Positions 17,982-26,899 of a stretch of 64,000 nucleotides of DNA are shown here, piece by piece. The position numbers and the translations under genes are program-made. Source of the DNA: Sphaerisporangium cinnabarinum (GTDB lineage: Bacteria; Actinomycetota; Actinomycetes; Actinomycetales; Cellulomonadaceae); the NCBI GenBank assembly GCA_003052455.1, contig QAPD01000028.1:17467-81466 (forward strand). The letters are read 5' to 3'. Within the stretch, counting starts at the first letter, position 1. Every line of letters begins with the position of its first letter. The notes beneath the pieces were generated by a model. It did no database searches, was not told the origin of the DNA, and saw nothing but the letters and a program-made list of their open reading frames with translations.

Positions 17982-18069
17982 CCGGCCGAGCCTACTGTCG
18001 CCGTCCCGCGCGAGGCGCCCCGAACCACGCGTACGTGGCTGTGGCAGCGCCCACAGGCCCCGGGCACGC

Positions 18070-18753
18070 TCAGTCCCGCGGCTCGGGGCGCGGTCCGCCG
18101 CGCCCCGCCCGCAGGTCCGCGAGCATGCCGTCGACGAGCGACTCCTGGAGCAGGCCCGTGAGGAGGAACACGCTCACGAGGAAGCGGCGCGGCGCACCGC
18201 CCACCTCGCCGTCGTCGGGGCCGTCGTCGCCCTCGCGGTCCAGCTCGTCGTAGAGGCCCTCCACCTGCTCGTCCGTGCGCAGCCCCAGGCGCTCGGCCAG
18301 GACGAGGCGCACGTCGGTCAGCGCGCCCGCGACGTCCTCCGCCTCGTCGCGCCCCACGACGAACGGCGCCGCCTCGGCCGGCTCGGAGTCCACGAGCATC
18401 CGGCCGAGCAGCACCAGCCGCCCCACCTTGCGCGCCGCCAGGTCGTCCTGCGTGAAGCGTCGGAACTCGTGCGCCACCTCGACGTCGTCCGACGCGTCCG
18501 GGAGCAGACGGCGCACGGCCGGGTCCGGCGGCGGCGTCGCCTCCGCCGCGCCGCCGCCGGGCGTCGGGCCGGTCCAGCCCGGGGGCGACCACGCGTCGTC
18601 GGGCGCGGCCCGGCCCAGCGCGTCCGACGCCCGCCCGGGGACGCCCTCCTGGAGCATCTGCGCGACGTCGCCCGCGAGCTGGGCCAGCACGATCCGCTCC
18701 GACGGCTCGAGCTCGGCGACGTACCCGTGCGCCTCCGCGCGGAACGGCCTCAC
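18070..18753 (-). CDS. DUF2017 domain protein
   Basis: A 227-residue acidic soluble protein of the actinobacterial DUF2017 family, recognised mainly by its position after clpS and by blocks such as [22 protein letters not shown] and [12 protein letters not shown]. The GTG start overlaps the clpS stop (GTGA), implying coupled translation and perhaps a role in N-end-rule proteolysis. That role is inference from context; no catalytic motif is seen. Confidence 0.8.
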   Translation of the reverse strand: MRPFRAEAHGYVAELEPSERIVLAQLAGDVAQMLQEGVPGRASDALGRAAPDDAWSPPGWTGPTPGGGAAEATPPPDPAVRRLLPDASDDVEVAHEFRRFTQDDLAARKVGRLVLLGRMLVDSEPAEAAPFVVGRDEAEDVAGALTDVRLVLAERLGLRTDEQVEGLYDELDREGDDGPDDGEVGGAPRRFLVSVFLLTGLLQESLVDGMLADLRAGRGGPRPEPRD

Positions 18754-19085
18754 TGCTCGCCGTCCTTCTGGAGCGTCGCCCACAGCCCGAACGAGTGCAT
18801 CGCCTGCACGTCGACCTCCATGCGCTCGCGGTCGCCCGTCGACACGACGGCCCGGCCCTCCCGGTGCACCTGCATCATCAGCTCGTGGGCGCGCGCGGTC
18901 GAGTACCCGAAGTACGACTCGAACACGTACGCGACGTAGCTCATGAGGTTGACCGGGTCGTTCCACACGAGCGTGACCCACGGGCTGTCGAGCCGGGTCT
19001 CCTCCTCGGTGCGGACCGCCTCCTCGGGCACGGTCAGGGACGCCCGCGCGACCGCGGGACGGGTGAAGATGGGGTGGGGTCTCAC
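18750..19085 (-). CDS. clpS: ATP-dependent Clp protease adaptor ClpS
   Basis: A 111-residue adaptor that hands N-degron substrates to the ClpA/ClpC unfoldase. The binding-pocket signature is [16 protein letters not shown] (residues about 36-51), and [16 protein letters not shown] follows as in other ClpS proteins. The GTG at 19085 has TACAGT 6 nt upstream, so it is likely leaderless. It is divergent from pncB with only 65 bp between starts, so both promoters are packed together. Confidence 0.94.
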   Translation of the reverse strand: MRPHPIFTRPAVARASLTVPEEAVRTEEETRLDSPWVTLVWNDPVNLMSYVAYVFESYFGYSTARAHELMMQVHREGRAVVSTGDRERMEVDVQAMHSFGLWATLQKDGEQ

Positions 19086-19150
19086 GTGACCACTGTATTC
19101 GCGGGCCTGTCGGCACCCACCGCGGCGGTCGCTGCCCTACGGTATTCCGC

Positions 19151-20581
19151 ATGAGCCTCGCCGACCCGGGCAGCGTCGCCCTCCCCGCGACCGACAGCGC
19201 TGCCCCCTCCGCCTCGCCGACGCACCGGTCGACGTACCAGCCGGCGTACCAGCCGGCCGCGTCGACGGCGCTCCTCACCGACCGCTACGAGCTGACGATG
19301 CTCCAGGCCGCGCTCGCCGACGGCACCGCGGGCCGGCACTGCCTGTTCGAGGTCTTCACGCGCCGACTCCCGCCCGGTCGGCGGTACGGCGTCCTCGCCG
19401 GGACCGGACGGGTGCTCGAGGCGCTGTCGGCGTTCCGCTTCTCCGCGCAGGAGCTCGACTGGCTCCACGCGCAGTCCGTCGTCGACGACCGCACCCTCGA
19501 GTTCCTCGCCGGGTACCGCTTCACCGGCACGATCACCGGGTACCCCGAGGGCGAGGTCTTCTTCCCCCAGTCGCCCGTCATGACCGTCGAGGGCACGTTC
19601 GCCGAGGCGGTGCTGCTCGAGACCCTCGTGCTGTCGATCCTCAACTACGACTCGGCCGTCGCGTCCGCCGCGTCCCGCATGACGAGCGCCGCCGTCGAGC
19701 GCCCGTGCCTCGAGATGGGCGCGCGGCGCGCGCACGAGCAGGCGGCCGTCGCCGCGGCGCGGGCCGCCGTCGTCGGCGGGTTCGCCGGGACGTCGAACCT
19801 CGAGGCGGGCCGCCGGTACGGCCTCGACACCATCGGCACCGCCGCGCACGCCTTCACGCTCCTGCACGACGACGAGGAGTCCGCCTTCGCCTCGCAGGTC
19901 GCCTCCCTCGGCCCCGGCACCACGCTGCTCGTCGACACCTACGACGTGCGCCGCGGCGTCGAGAACGCCGTCAAGGCGGCCGGTGGCCGGCTCGGCGCCG
20001 TCCGGCTCGACTCCGGGGACCTCGGCGTCCTCGCCGTCGAGGTGCGCCGCCAGCTCGACGCCCTCGGCGCGCACGACACGAAGATCACCGTGACCTCCGA
20101 CCTCGACGAGTACGCGATCGCGTCGCTCGCCGCCGCACCCGTCGACTCCTACGGCGTCGGCACGTCCCTGGTCACCGGCTCCGGCGCCCCCACGTGCGGC
20201 ATGGTCTACAAGCTCGTCGCCCGCGCCGACTCCACCGGCGTGCTCCAGCCCGTCGCCAAGGCGTCCACCGCCAAGACGAGCACCGGCGGCCGCAAGTGCG
20301 CCGCACGCCGCTACGACGCCGACGGGCGCGCGGTCGAGGAGGTCGTCGTCTCCGGCGACGACCTCGCCGTCCAGGAGTGGGAGCCCGACGACGTCGACCT
20401 GCGCCGGCTCCAGGTGCCGCTCGTCGTGGACGGTGCCGTCGACTCGCGCTGGGTCGGGTCGTACGGCGTCGAGAACGCCGCGCACCGCCACCGCGAGGCC
20501 CGCGCCGAGCTGCCCCGTGGCGCGCGCCGGCTCTCCGCCGGCGACCCGGCGATCCCGACGGTCCTGCACACCCTCACCTGA
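19151..20581 (+). CDS. pncB: Nicotinate phosphoribosyltransferase
   Basis: A 476-residue enzyme of NAD salvage that makes nicotinate mononucleotide from nicotinate and PRPP. Visible family blocks are TDRYELTMLQAAL, GRHCLFEVFTRRLP, LNYDSAVASAASRM, FAGTSNLEAG, RLDSGDLG and GVGTSLVTGSG. The N-terminal 35 residues are Ser/Ala/Pro-rich and probably disordered. The ATG at 19151 has TACGGT 7 nt upstream. It converges on the helicase gene. Confidence 0.94.
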   Translation: MSLADPGSVALPATDSAAPSASPTHRSTYQPAYQPAASTALLTDRYELTMLQAALADGTAGRHCLFEVFTRRLPPGRRYGVLAGTGRVLEALSAFRFSAQELDWLHAQSVVDDRTLEFLAGYRFTGTITGYPEGEVFFPQSPVMTVEGTFAEAVLLETLVLSILNYDSAVASAASRMTSAAVERPCLEMGARRAHEQAAVAAARAAVVGGFAGTSNLEAGRRYGLDTIGTAAHAFTLLHDDEESAFASQVASLGPGTTLLVDTYDVRRGVENAVKAAGGRLGAVRLDSGDLGVLAVEVRRQLDALGAHDTKITVTSDLDEYAIASLAAAPVDSYGVGTSLVTGSGAPTCGMVYKLVARADSTGVLQPVAKASTAKTSTGGRKCAARRYDADGRAVEEVVVSGDDLAVQEWEPDDVDLRRLQVPLVVDGAVDSRWVGSYGVENAAHRHREARAELPRGARRLSAGDPAIPTVLHTLT

Positions 20582-20594
20582 CGCGACCGAGGAG

Positions 20595-20619
20595 CGGCGC
20601 CCGGCCCCGCCGGGTGCCG
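20595..20619. terminator. Hairpin between convergent pncB and helicase genes
   Basis: 10-bp stem CGGCGCCCGG / CCGGGTGCCG with one G-T pair and loop CCCCG. Confidence 0.55.
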
Positions 20620-20666
20620 GTCCTCGACGTCGGCCACGCCACCCGGCACCGCCGGGCGACGTGCGG

Positions 20667-22520
20667 CTACCGCTTGCCGACGAACCAGCCGCGCACCGTC
20701 GCGACGCGGGCATCGAGCTGCTCGACCGTCGCGAGCGGGACCTCGGGACCTCCGCAGCGGCGCCGGAGCTCGGTGTGCACCGACCCGTGCGGCTGCCCGC
20801 TGCGGCGTGACCACGCCGAGACGAGCTGCTGGAGCTCCTTGCGGAGCTCCGCGGCGCGCCGGTGGTCCATCTCCGCGCGCTCGCGCTCCGCGGACTGCGT
20901 GGTGCGGGAGCGCGCGCTCATCTGGTCGGCCTGCCGCTGGCGCAGGAGGGTCGTGACCTGGTCCGCGTCGAGCAGACCGGGCAGCCCGAGGAAGTCGAGC
21001 TCCTCGTCCGAGCCGACGTCCGCGCCCGTGCCGAACTCGCCGCCGTCGAACAGCACGCGGTCGAACGACGCCTGCGCCTCGAGCGCCTCGAACGAGCCCT
21101 GGACGAGCTCCCCCGACGCCTTGTCCTCGCGGTTCGCCTCGGCGAGCAGGGCGTCCTCGGGGTTGAACCCCGCGCCCTGCTCCTCCGCGGTGAGCGGTCG
21201 GTCCAGCGCGTGGTCGCGCTCGAGCTCGAGCCCGTTCGCGAGCTCGAGCAGGTGCGGCACGCTCGGCAGGAACACCGATGCCGTCTCGCCGCGCTTGCGG
21301 GCACGCACGAACCGCCCGACGGCCTGCGCGAAGAACAGCGGCGTCGCGGTGGAGGTCGCGTACACGCCGACGGCGAGCCGCGGGACGTCGACGCCCTCCG
21401 ACACCATGCGGACGGCGACCATCCAGCGCGCGTCGCCGTCGGAGAACTCCTCGATGCGGCTGCTCGCGCCGTCGTCGTCGGACAGGACGACCGTCGGCGA
21501 CTTCCCGGTGATGCGCGCGAGGTGGCCGGCGTACGCGCGCGCGTCCGTCTGGTCGGTCGCGATGACGAGACCGCCCGCGTCGGGGATCGCCCTCCGGACC
21601 TCGGTCAGCCGCTTGTCCGCCGCCGCGAGGACCGACGGGATCCACTCGCCGTTCGGGTCCAGCGCGGTGCGCCACGCCTGCCCCGTCATGTCCTTGGTGA
21701 GCGCCTCGCCGAGACGGGCGCTCACCTCGTCGCCGGCCTTGGTGCGCCACCGCATGTTGCCCGAGTAGGAGAGGAACAGCACCGGACGCACGACGTGGTC
21801 GCGCAGCGCGTCGCCGTACCCGTACGTGTAGTCGGCGCGCGACCGCCGGATGCCGTCCGGACCGCGCTCGTACTCGACGAACGGGATGGCCGCGGTGTCC
21901 GAGCGGAAGGGCGTGCCCGTGAGCGCCAGGCGCCGGGTCGCGTCCTCGAACGCCTCGCGCACCGCCTCGCCCCACGACAGCGCGTCGCCGCCGTGGTGCA
22001 CCTCGTCGAGGATGACGAGGGTGCGGTCGGCCGTGGTGCGCGCCGCGTGCAGCGCCGGCTTCGCGGCGATCTGCGCGTACGTGAGCGCGACGCCGTCGTA
22101 GTGCGCGCCGTGCCGGCCCTGGCTGTTGCGGAAGTTCGGGTCGATCCGGATGCCGACGCGCGCCGCGGCGTCGGCCCACTGGTGCTTGAGGTGCTCGGTC
22201 GGGGCGACGACGGTCACGCGCCGCACCACGCCCTGCTCCAGGAGCTCGGTCGCGACGCGCAGCGCGAACGTCGTCTTGCCCGCGCCGGGCGTCGCGACGG
22301 CGAGGAAGTCGCGCGGCGAGCGCGCACGGTACAGCTCGAGCGCCTCGGCCTGCCAGGCGCGCAGCTTGGACGCCGAGCCCCACGGGGCGCGCCGCGGGAA
22401 CGCGGGCGAGAGGTGCGACGCCGCCGCGGACGACGGGCTCTGGGGCGCCGGCGGCGAGGTCCTGCTACGGGAGTCGGGGGCGGAGTGACCGGTGGACGTC
22501 GTGTGGTGCTCCGCGCTCAC
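20667..22520 (-). CDS. DEAD/DEAH-box superfamily II helicase
   Basis: A 617-residue SF2 helicase. A Ser/Pro-rich N-terminus (about 45 residues) precedes the motifs: AWQAEAL (Q-like), ATPGAGKTTFA (Walker A), VVAPTEHLKHQW, ILDEVHHG (DEVH box), LTGTPFRSD (motif III), VSEGVDVPRLAVGVYAT and AVGRFVRARKRG (motif VI). The layout is RecG/Rad25-like and this single-copy protein is common in actinobacteria, but its target is unknown. The GTG start overlaps the stop of the DUF3039 gene (GTGA), so the two are co-translated. Confidence 0.88.
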   Translation of the reverse strand: MSAEHHTTSTGHSAPDSRSRTSPPAPQSPSSAAASHLSPAFPRRAPWGSASKLRAWQAEALELYRARSPRDFLAVATPGAGKTTFALRVATELLEQGVVRRVTVVAPTEHLKHQWADAAARVGIRIDPNFRNSQGRHGAHYDGVALTYAQIAAKPALHAARTTADRTLVILDEVHHGGDALSWGEAVREAFEDATRRLALTGTPFRSDTAAIPFVEYERGPDGIRRSRADYTYGYGDALRDHVVRPVLFLSYSGNMRWRTKAGDEVSARLGEALTKDMTGQAWRTALDPNGEWIPSVLAAADKRLTEVRRAIPDAGGLVIATDQTDARAYAGHLARITGKSPTVVLSDDDGASSRIEEFSDGDARWMVAVRMVSEGVDVPRLAVGVYATSTATPLFFAQAVGRFVRARKRGETASVFLPSVPHLLELANGLELERDHALDRPLTAEEQGAGFNPEDALLAEANREDKASGELVQGSFEALEAQASFDRVLFDGGEFGTGADVGSDEELDFLGLPGLLDADQVTTLLRQRQADQMSARSRTTQSAERERAEMDHRRAAELRKELQQLVSAWSRRSGQPHGSVHTELRRRCGGPEVPLATVEQLDARVATVRGWFVGKR

Positions 22521-22852
22521 TTGCCGGAGTCACCCTCGCCGTCCTGCGGGTCTCGCAGTCCCTCGTAGATCTCCTTGCACGTGGGGCACACGGGGAACTT
22601 GTTCGGGTCACGGCCGGGCACCCAGACCTTGCCGCACAGCGCGATCACCGGCTTGCCGGAGAGCGCCGACTGCATGATCTTCTCCTTGCGCACGTAGTGC
22701 GCGAAGCGTTCGTGGTCGCCGGGCTCGGTCTGATCGCGCGTCTCCTCGCGCTCGAGCACCCCGGTCGACGTGCCGGTCGTCGGCTCGGTCGCAGGAGTCC
22801 GGAACGGGTCCTCGGGACCCCCGGGTGGCGTGCTCGCGCGGAGTTCGATCAT
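22517..22852 (-). CDS. DUF3039 domain protein
   Basis: A 111-residue protein with a C-terminal zinc-ribbon-like core: ALCGKVWVPGRDP followed by VCPTCKEIY, giving three visible cysteines plus nearby histidines. This is the DUF3039 signature of actinobacteria. It is co-translated with the helicase, so it may help that enzyme (inference). The ATG at 22852 has TAGACT 7 nt upstream. Confidence 0.85.
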   Translation of the reverse strand: MIELRASTPPGGPEDPFRTPATEPTTGTSTGVLEREETRDQTEPGDHERFAHYVRKEKIMQSALSGKPVIALCGKVWVPGRDPNKFPVCPTCKEIYEGLRDPQDGEGDSGK

Positions 22853-22952
22853 GGAGGGAAGTCTACGTCGCGACGCCCACACGTCGGGCGGCCGGCGTCG
22901 CGGCAGCCCCGCGCGGCGCGCGACGGGAACGGCCCGGGCAGGGGACGACGAA

Positions 22953-22998
22953 GCCCGCCGACGCACGGTCCAGGGGCGTGGACCGCGCGCCGACGGGC
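22953..22998 (-). terminator. Imperfect hairpin downstream of nagB
   Basis: A 19-bp stem with three mismatches, starting GCCCGCCGACGC and ending GCGCGCCGACGGGC, placed just past the nagB stop. Confidence 0.5.
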
Positions 22999-23045
22999 GG
23001 CTCGGTGTCGCGGGAGCTCCCGCGAGGTGTCGTCGACCCGTCGGG

Positions 23046-23828
23046 TCAGAGGCCCTGCCAGTCGGGCTTGGACGCGTACGTCTGGCGGTAGTAGTCGCCC
23101 AGCTGCAGGCGCGAGGCCGCCGCGTCGTCGACCAGGACCGTGGCGTGGGGGTGCATCTGCATGATCGTCGCGGGCCACATCGCGCTGATCGGACCCTCCA
23201 CGAGCTGGTGCACCGCCTCCGCCTTGCCCTTGCCCGTGGCCAGCAGCACCAGGTGCCGCGCCGACATGATCGTGGCCAGACCCTGCGTCAGACAGTGCCG
23301 CGGCACCCGCTCCACGTCGTCACCGAAGAACCGCGCGTTGTCCTCACGCGTCTGGGCCGTCAACGTCTTGATCCGCGTGCGCGACGCCAGCGACGAGCCC
23401 GGCTCGTTGAACGCGATGTGCCCGTCCGTCCCGATCCCCAGGATCTGCAGGTCCACACCCCCCGCCCCCGCGATCGCGTCCTCATAGGCCGCGCACGCCG
23501 CCACCAGGTCCGCCGCGTTGCCGTCCGGCCCCTGCACCGCACCCGGGGCGAAGTCCACCCGCGAGGCGATCTCGGTCTCGATCACGTTGCGGTACCGCTC
23601 CGGATGATCGACCGGCAACCCCACGTACTCGTCCAGCATGAACGCCCGCACCCCCGCGAACGACAACCCGTCCTGCACATGACGACGCACCAGCTCGTCG
23701 TACACCTTCAACGGCGACGACCCCGTCGCCAACCCCAGCACCGCCCCCGGCCCCGACCGCACCACCGCCTCCACGGCATCCGCAGCCAGCACCGCCAACC
23801 GCTCCGCCGGAGCGATCACGACCTCCAT
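23046..23828 (-). CDS. nagB: Glucosamine-6-phosphate deaminase
   Basis: A 260-residue enzyme converting glucosamine-6-P to fructose-6-P and ammonia. Family blocks are LGLATGSSPLKVYDEL, FMLDEYVGLP with the catalytic Asp, and GIGTDGHIAFNEPGSS with the Asp/His/Glu triad region. It is the last gene of the amino-sugar operon and overlaps the ROK kinase stop by one base. It feeds the imported amino sugar into glycolysis. No nagA deacetylase is in the operon. Confidence 0.95.
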   Translation of the reverse strand: MEVVIAPAERLAVLAADAVEAVVRSGPGAVLGLATGSSPLKVYDELVRRHVQDGLSFAGVRAFMLDEYVGLPVDHPERYRNVIETEIASRVDFAPGAVQGPDGNAADLVAACAAYEDAIAGAGGVDLQILGIGTDGHIAFNEPGSSLASRTRIKTLTAQTREDNARFFGDDVERVPRHCLTQGLATIMSARHLVLLATGKGKAEAVHQLVEGPISAMWPATIMQMHPHATVLVDDAAASRLQLGDYYRQTYASKPDWQGL

Positions 23829-24856
23829 CACAACACCTTTCGACGGCCGACGAGGGCAGCACCCACGGCGGCGACCGGGACGTCCGACGGAGCGAGGGAG
23901 ACCCGCTCCGACAGACGCAACGAGGACAGGAAGGGGGACGTGCTCGACTGCGCGTCGAGCGCGTCGCGGACCGCGTCCAGCAGCGGCTGGCCCAGCGCGG
24001 ACACGCCGCCGCCGAGCACGACGTGGCGCACGTCCACCGTCAGCTCGAGGATCCGCACGGCGGAGGCGACGGCGGACGCGAACTCGTCCTTGATCCGGAT
24101 CGCGTCCGGGTCGCCCGCGGCCGCGGCATCGAAGAGCTCGGCGGGGGCCGGCCGGCCGTGCCGGGACGGCCAGCGCGCCGACACGGCAGAGCCCGACGCG
24201 TAGACCTCCACGCACCCGCGCTGCCCGCACGCGCACTCCGGCCCGCGCGGGTCGATCGGGATGTGCCCGATCTCGCCCGCGGCACCGCTCACGCCTCGGC
24301 GCAGCTCGCCGCCGAGCACGATGCCGGCCGCGAGCCCGGTGCCGAGCGCGAGGAATGCCAGGTCCTCGCCCTCCGCGCCGCGCAGGTGCGAGGCACCGAG
24401 GGCGGCGACGTTGAGGTCGTTGTCGACCTGGACCGGGACACCGCCGAGCTCGGCGGACAGCGCCTCGGCGAGCGCGAAGCGTCCGCCCTCGATGCCGAGG
24501 TTCACCGCGTGCATGACGGAGCCGTCGTCGGGGTCCACCAGCCCGGGCACCCCGACGCCGACGCCCTCGACGTCCGCGAGGTCACCGCAGGCGCGCCGGA
24601 CCACCTCGCGGACCGCGCGCGCAGCGCTGGACACGACGCCCTCCGGTCCACGCACCGTCGGCAGGCGCAGCGTCTCGCGCGCGACCCCGTCGGGGCCGAG
24701 GAAGGCCGCCAGCACCTTGGTGCCGCCGATGTCGAGGCCCACCGCGCTCCCCGGGCCCACGGGGCCGCGTCGTGACGCGGCCCCGGGCCCGGGGCGTCCG
24801 GCCAGGGCTGCGGCCGCCTCGCCGTCGAGCGAGGCAGCCGTGCTCAGGTCGCTCAC
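23828..24856 (-). CDS. ROK family sugar kinase
   Basis: A 342-residue kinase, probably acting on glucosamine or N-acetylglucosamine given its neighbours. AVGLDIGGTKV (about residue 39) is the ATP phosphate loop. VDNDLNVAALG carries the catalytic Asp, and GHIPIDPRGPECACGQRGCVE is the ROK zinc motif (CxCGxxGCxE). It has no DNA-binding domain at the N-terminus, only about 35 low-complexity residues, so it is an enzyme, unlike the ROK regulator upstream. The GTG start is one base from the permease stop. Confidence 0.88.
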   Translation of the reverse strand: MSDLSTAASLDGEAAAALAGRPGPGAASRRGPVGPGSAVGLDIGGTKVLAAFLGPDGVARETLRLPTVRGPEGVVSSAARAVREVVRRACGDLADVEGVGVGVPGLVDPDDGSVMHAVNLGIEGGRFALAEALSAELGGVPVQVDNDLNVAALGASHLRGAEGEDLAFLALGTGLAAGIVLGGELRRGVSGAAGEIGHIPIDPRGPECACGQRGCVEVYASGSAVSARWPSRHGRPAPAELFDAAAAGDPDAIRIKDEFASAVASAVRILELTVDVRHVVLGGGVSALGQPLLDAVRDALDAQSSTSPFLSSLRLSERVSLAPSDVPVAAVGAALVGRRKVL

Positions 24857-24857
24857 G

Positions 24858-25790
24858 TCAGCCCTTCACCGCACCCGAGACGAGGCCACCGGTCATCCGA
24901 CCCTGGACGATGAGGAAGAACACCACGGCCGGGATGGCGATGAGCACCGAGCCGGCCATGAGCGCGCCCCAGTTGGTCGCCTGGGTCGCCTGCTGGAAGG
25001 TCCGCAGCCAGACCGGCAGCGTCATCGCCTCCGGGCGCTGCATGATGATCAGCGCCATGACGAACTCGTTCCACGCCTGGATGAACGCGAAGACACCCGT
25101 CGCGACCAGCCCGGGGGCCAGGAGCGGGAAGGTGATCTTCCAGAACGCCTTGCCCCGCGAGCACCCGTCGATCATGGCGGCCTCCTCGAGGTCTGCCGGG
25201 ACGCCGTTGACGAACCCGCGCAGCGTCCAGATCGTGAAGGGCAGCACGCCGGACACGTAGACGATCCCGAGCCCGACGATCGTGTTGAGCATCTGCCAGT
25301 TGTCGATGATCCGGAAGATCGAGATCATCATCGCCTCGCCCGGGATCATCTGGACCACGAGGATCGCGAGGATGAACGTCCGGCGACCCTTGAACCGGAA
25401 GCGCGTCACCGCGAGCGACGCGAGGAACCCGAGCACCATGGCGATGACGAGGGTGAAGAACGTCACCGTGAGCGAGTTGCCCATGGCCGGGATGAACGGG
25501 GCCCGCGTCTCGTCCGTGATCGCCGTGACGTAGTTGTTCAGCGTGAAGACGTCGGGCGTCGGGAAGAACTTCAGCTCCGTCCCGCGCACGAGGCTCGACG
25601 GCAGGAACGACGTGTTGATCATCCAGTAGACGGGGAAGACCGACGAGACGAAGACGATGATCGCCAGGATCGCGTAGCCGACGTTCGCGAGCTTCTTGCG
25701 CTGCTTCTCGCGGCTCACGCGAGGGGCGGTGCCCGCCGCGGGAGAAGCGTGCCGGACCGCGGCGCGGGGGGTGGTCTGGACGGTGCTCAC
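24858..25790 (-). CDS. Sugar ABC transporter permease 2 (MalG-type)
   Basis: A 310-residue inner-membrane permease with six predicted helices. The ATPase-contacting EAA loop reads EEAAMIDGCSRGKAFWKI-TFPLL. It pairs with the permease encoded just upstream and takes substrate from the lipoprotein. The ATPase (MsiK-like) is not in the operon, as usual for CUT1 systems in actinobacteria. The GTG at 25790 overlaps the stop of permease 1 (GTGA). Confidence 0.93.
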   Translation of the reverse strand: MSTVQTTPRAAVRHASPAAGTAPRVSREKQRKKLANVGYAILAIIVFVSSVFPVYWMINTSFLPSSLVRGTELKFFPTPDVFTLNNYVTAITDETRAPFIPAMGNSLTVTFFTLVIAMVLGFLASLAVTRFRFKGRRTFILAILVVQMIPGEAMMISIFRIIDNWQMLNTIVGLGIVYVSGVLPFTIWTLRGFVNGVPADLEEAAMIDGCSRGKAFWKITFPLLAPGLVATGVFAFIQAWNEFVMALIIMQRPEAMTLPVWLRTFQQATQATNWGALMAGSVLIAIPAVVFFLIVQGRMTGGLVSGAVKG

Positions 25791-26743
25791 AGTTCTTCCT
25801 CCCGGACCGTCTGGCGCACGTAGTAGAACGAGATGCCGAGCATGATGAACACGAAGATCACCGAGATGGCGCCGGCGAGACCGTAGTGCCCCTGGGCCAT
25901 GCCCATCTGGTAGATGTACACGCCGATCGTGTTCGTCTTGTCGCGGTCGCCACCGACGCCCTGGAGGGCGTAGATCTGCGTGAAGACGCGCAGGTCCCAG
26001 ATGATCGACAGCACGATGAGCACCGTGATGATGCTGCGGACGTACGGGACCATGATGAGCCGGAAGCGCTGCACCGGCGTGGCGCCGTCGAGCTGGGCCG
26101 CCTCCAGGACCTCGCCGGGGATCTGCGTCAGTCCCGCGTACATCGTGAAGGCGACGAACGGCACGGCGCCCCAGACGATGACGATCGTCGCGATGAGGAA
26201 GAACTGGAGCGGGTTGAGCAGCCACGAGTGGCCCATCCAGTTGTCGCCCGTGATCGCGGTCAGCAGGTTGTTGATGACGCCGTACTGGGTGTCGAAGATC
26301 CAGCCCCAGACGATGGTCGCGGCGAGCGCCGGCATGGCCCACGCCAGCAGCAGCCCGACCGAGACCAGCAGGCGGAAGCCCTTGCCGAGACGCATCATGA
26401 GCAGCGCGATGAGCGTGCCGAGCACCATGGTCAGGACGACGCACGCCACCATGAACAGGAAGCTGCGCAGGAGGACGGTCCAGAAGCCGTCCACGTCGGT
26501 GAGGACCTGGACGTAGTTGTCGAAGCCGACCCACTCGGCGGGCTGACCCATGAGCTGGGCCCGCTCGTACTTCTGGAACGACATGATGACGAGCCGCACG
26601 AGCGGGTATCCGACGAGGATGCCGAGCACGACGAGGCTGGGGACGAGGAGCGTCCACGGCAGGATCGGTGGACGCCGCTTCTTGGGTGGCCGCACGGGCG
26701 CGCCGGAGCGCTCGGTGCGGGGTTCGAGGGTGGTTGAGCTCAT
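25787..26743 (-). CDS. Sugar ABC transporter permease 1 (MalF-type)
   Basis: A 318-residue permease with six helices. A Lys/Arg/Pro-rich cytosolic start (PPKKRRPP) leads into the first helix, and the EAA loop is LEAAQLDGATPVQRFRLI-MVPY. The start ATG has a GTGAGGAA ribosome site. The 156-bp gap to the binding-protein gene holds two strong hairpins, which would lower permease expression relative to the binding protein. Confidence 0.93.
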   Translation of the reverse strand: MSSTTLEPRTERSGAPVRPPKKRRPPILPWTLLVPSLVVLGILVGYPLVRLVIMSFQKYERAQLMGQPAEWVGFDNYVQVLTDVDGFWTVLLRSFLFMVACVVLTMVLGTLIALLMMRLGKGFRLLVSVGLLLAWAMPALAATIVWGWIFDTQYGVINNLLTAITGDNWMGHSWLLNPLQFFLIATIVIVWGAVPFVAFTMYAGLTQIPGEVLEAAQLDGATPVQRFRLIMVPYVRSIITVLIVLSIIWDLRVFTQIYALQGVGGDRDKTNTIGVYIYQMGMAQGHYGLAGAISVIFVFIMLGISFYYVRQTVREEEL

Positions 26744-26810
26744 TTCCTCACTCCGTCAGGGGTTGCGCGGTGGTGCGCAGGCGACGTGCCTCCGGGGCCC
26801 GTCATGGGAA

Positions 26811-26844
26811 GGGGTGGGGGCTCCGGCGAAGGAGTCCCCACCCC
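26811..26844 (-). terminator. Intra-operon hairpin 2 (after binding-protein gene)
   Basis: A 14-bp stem GGGGTGGGGGCTCC / GGAGTCCCCACCCC with one mismatch and loop GGCGAA. It probably attenuates read-through into the permeases or protects the binding-protein mRNA. Confidence 0.65.
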
Positions 26845-26861
26845 TGACGGCTCGAGCCTCC

Positions 26862-26891
26862 GACGGTGCCTGGCGGTCACCAGGCACCGTC
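26862..26891 (-). terminator. Intra-operon hairpin 1 (after binding-protein gene)
   Basis: A 12-bp perfect stem GACGGTGCCTGG / CCAGGCACCGTC with a 6-nt loop, 8 nt past the binding-protein stop codon. Confidence 0.7.
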
Positions 26892-26899
26892 GGACCGGC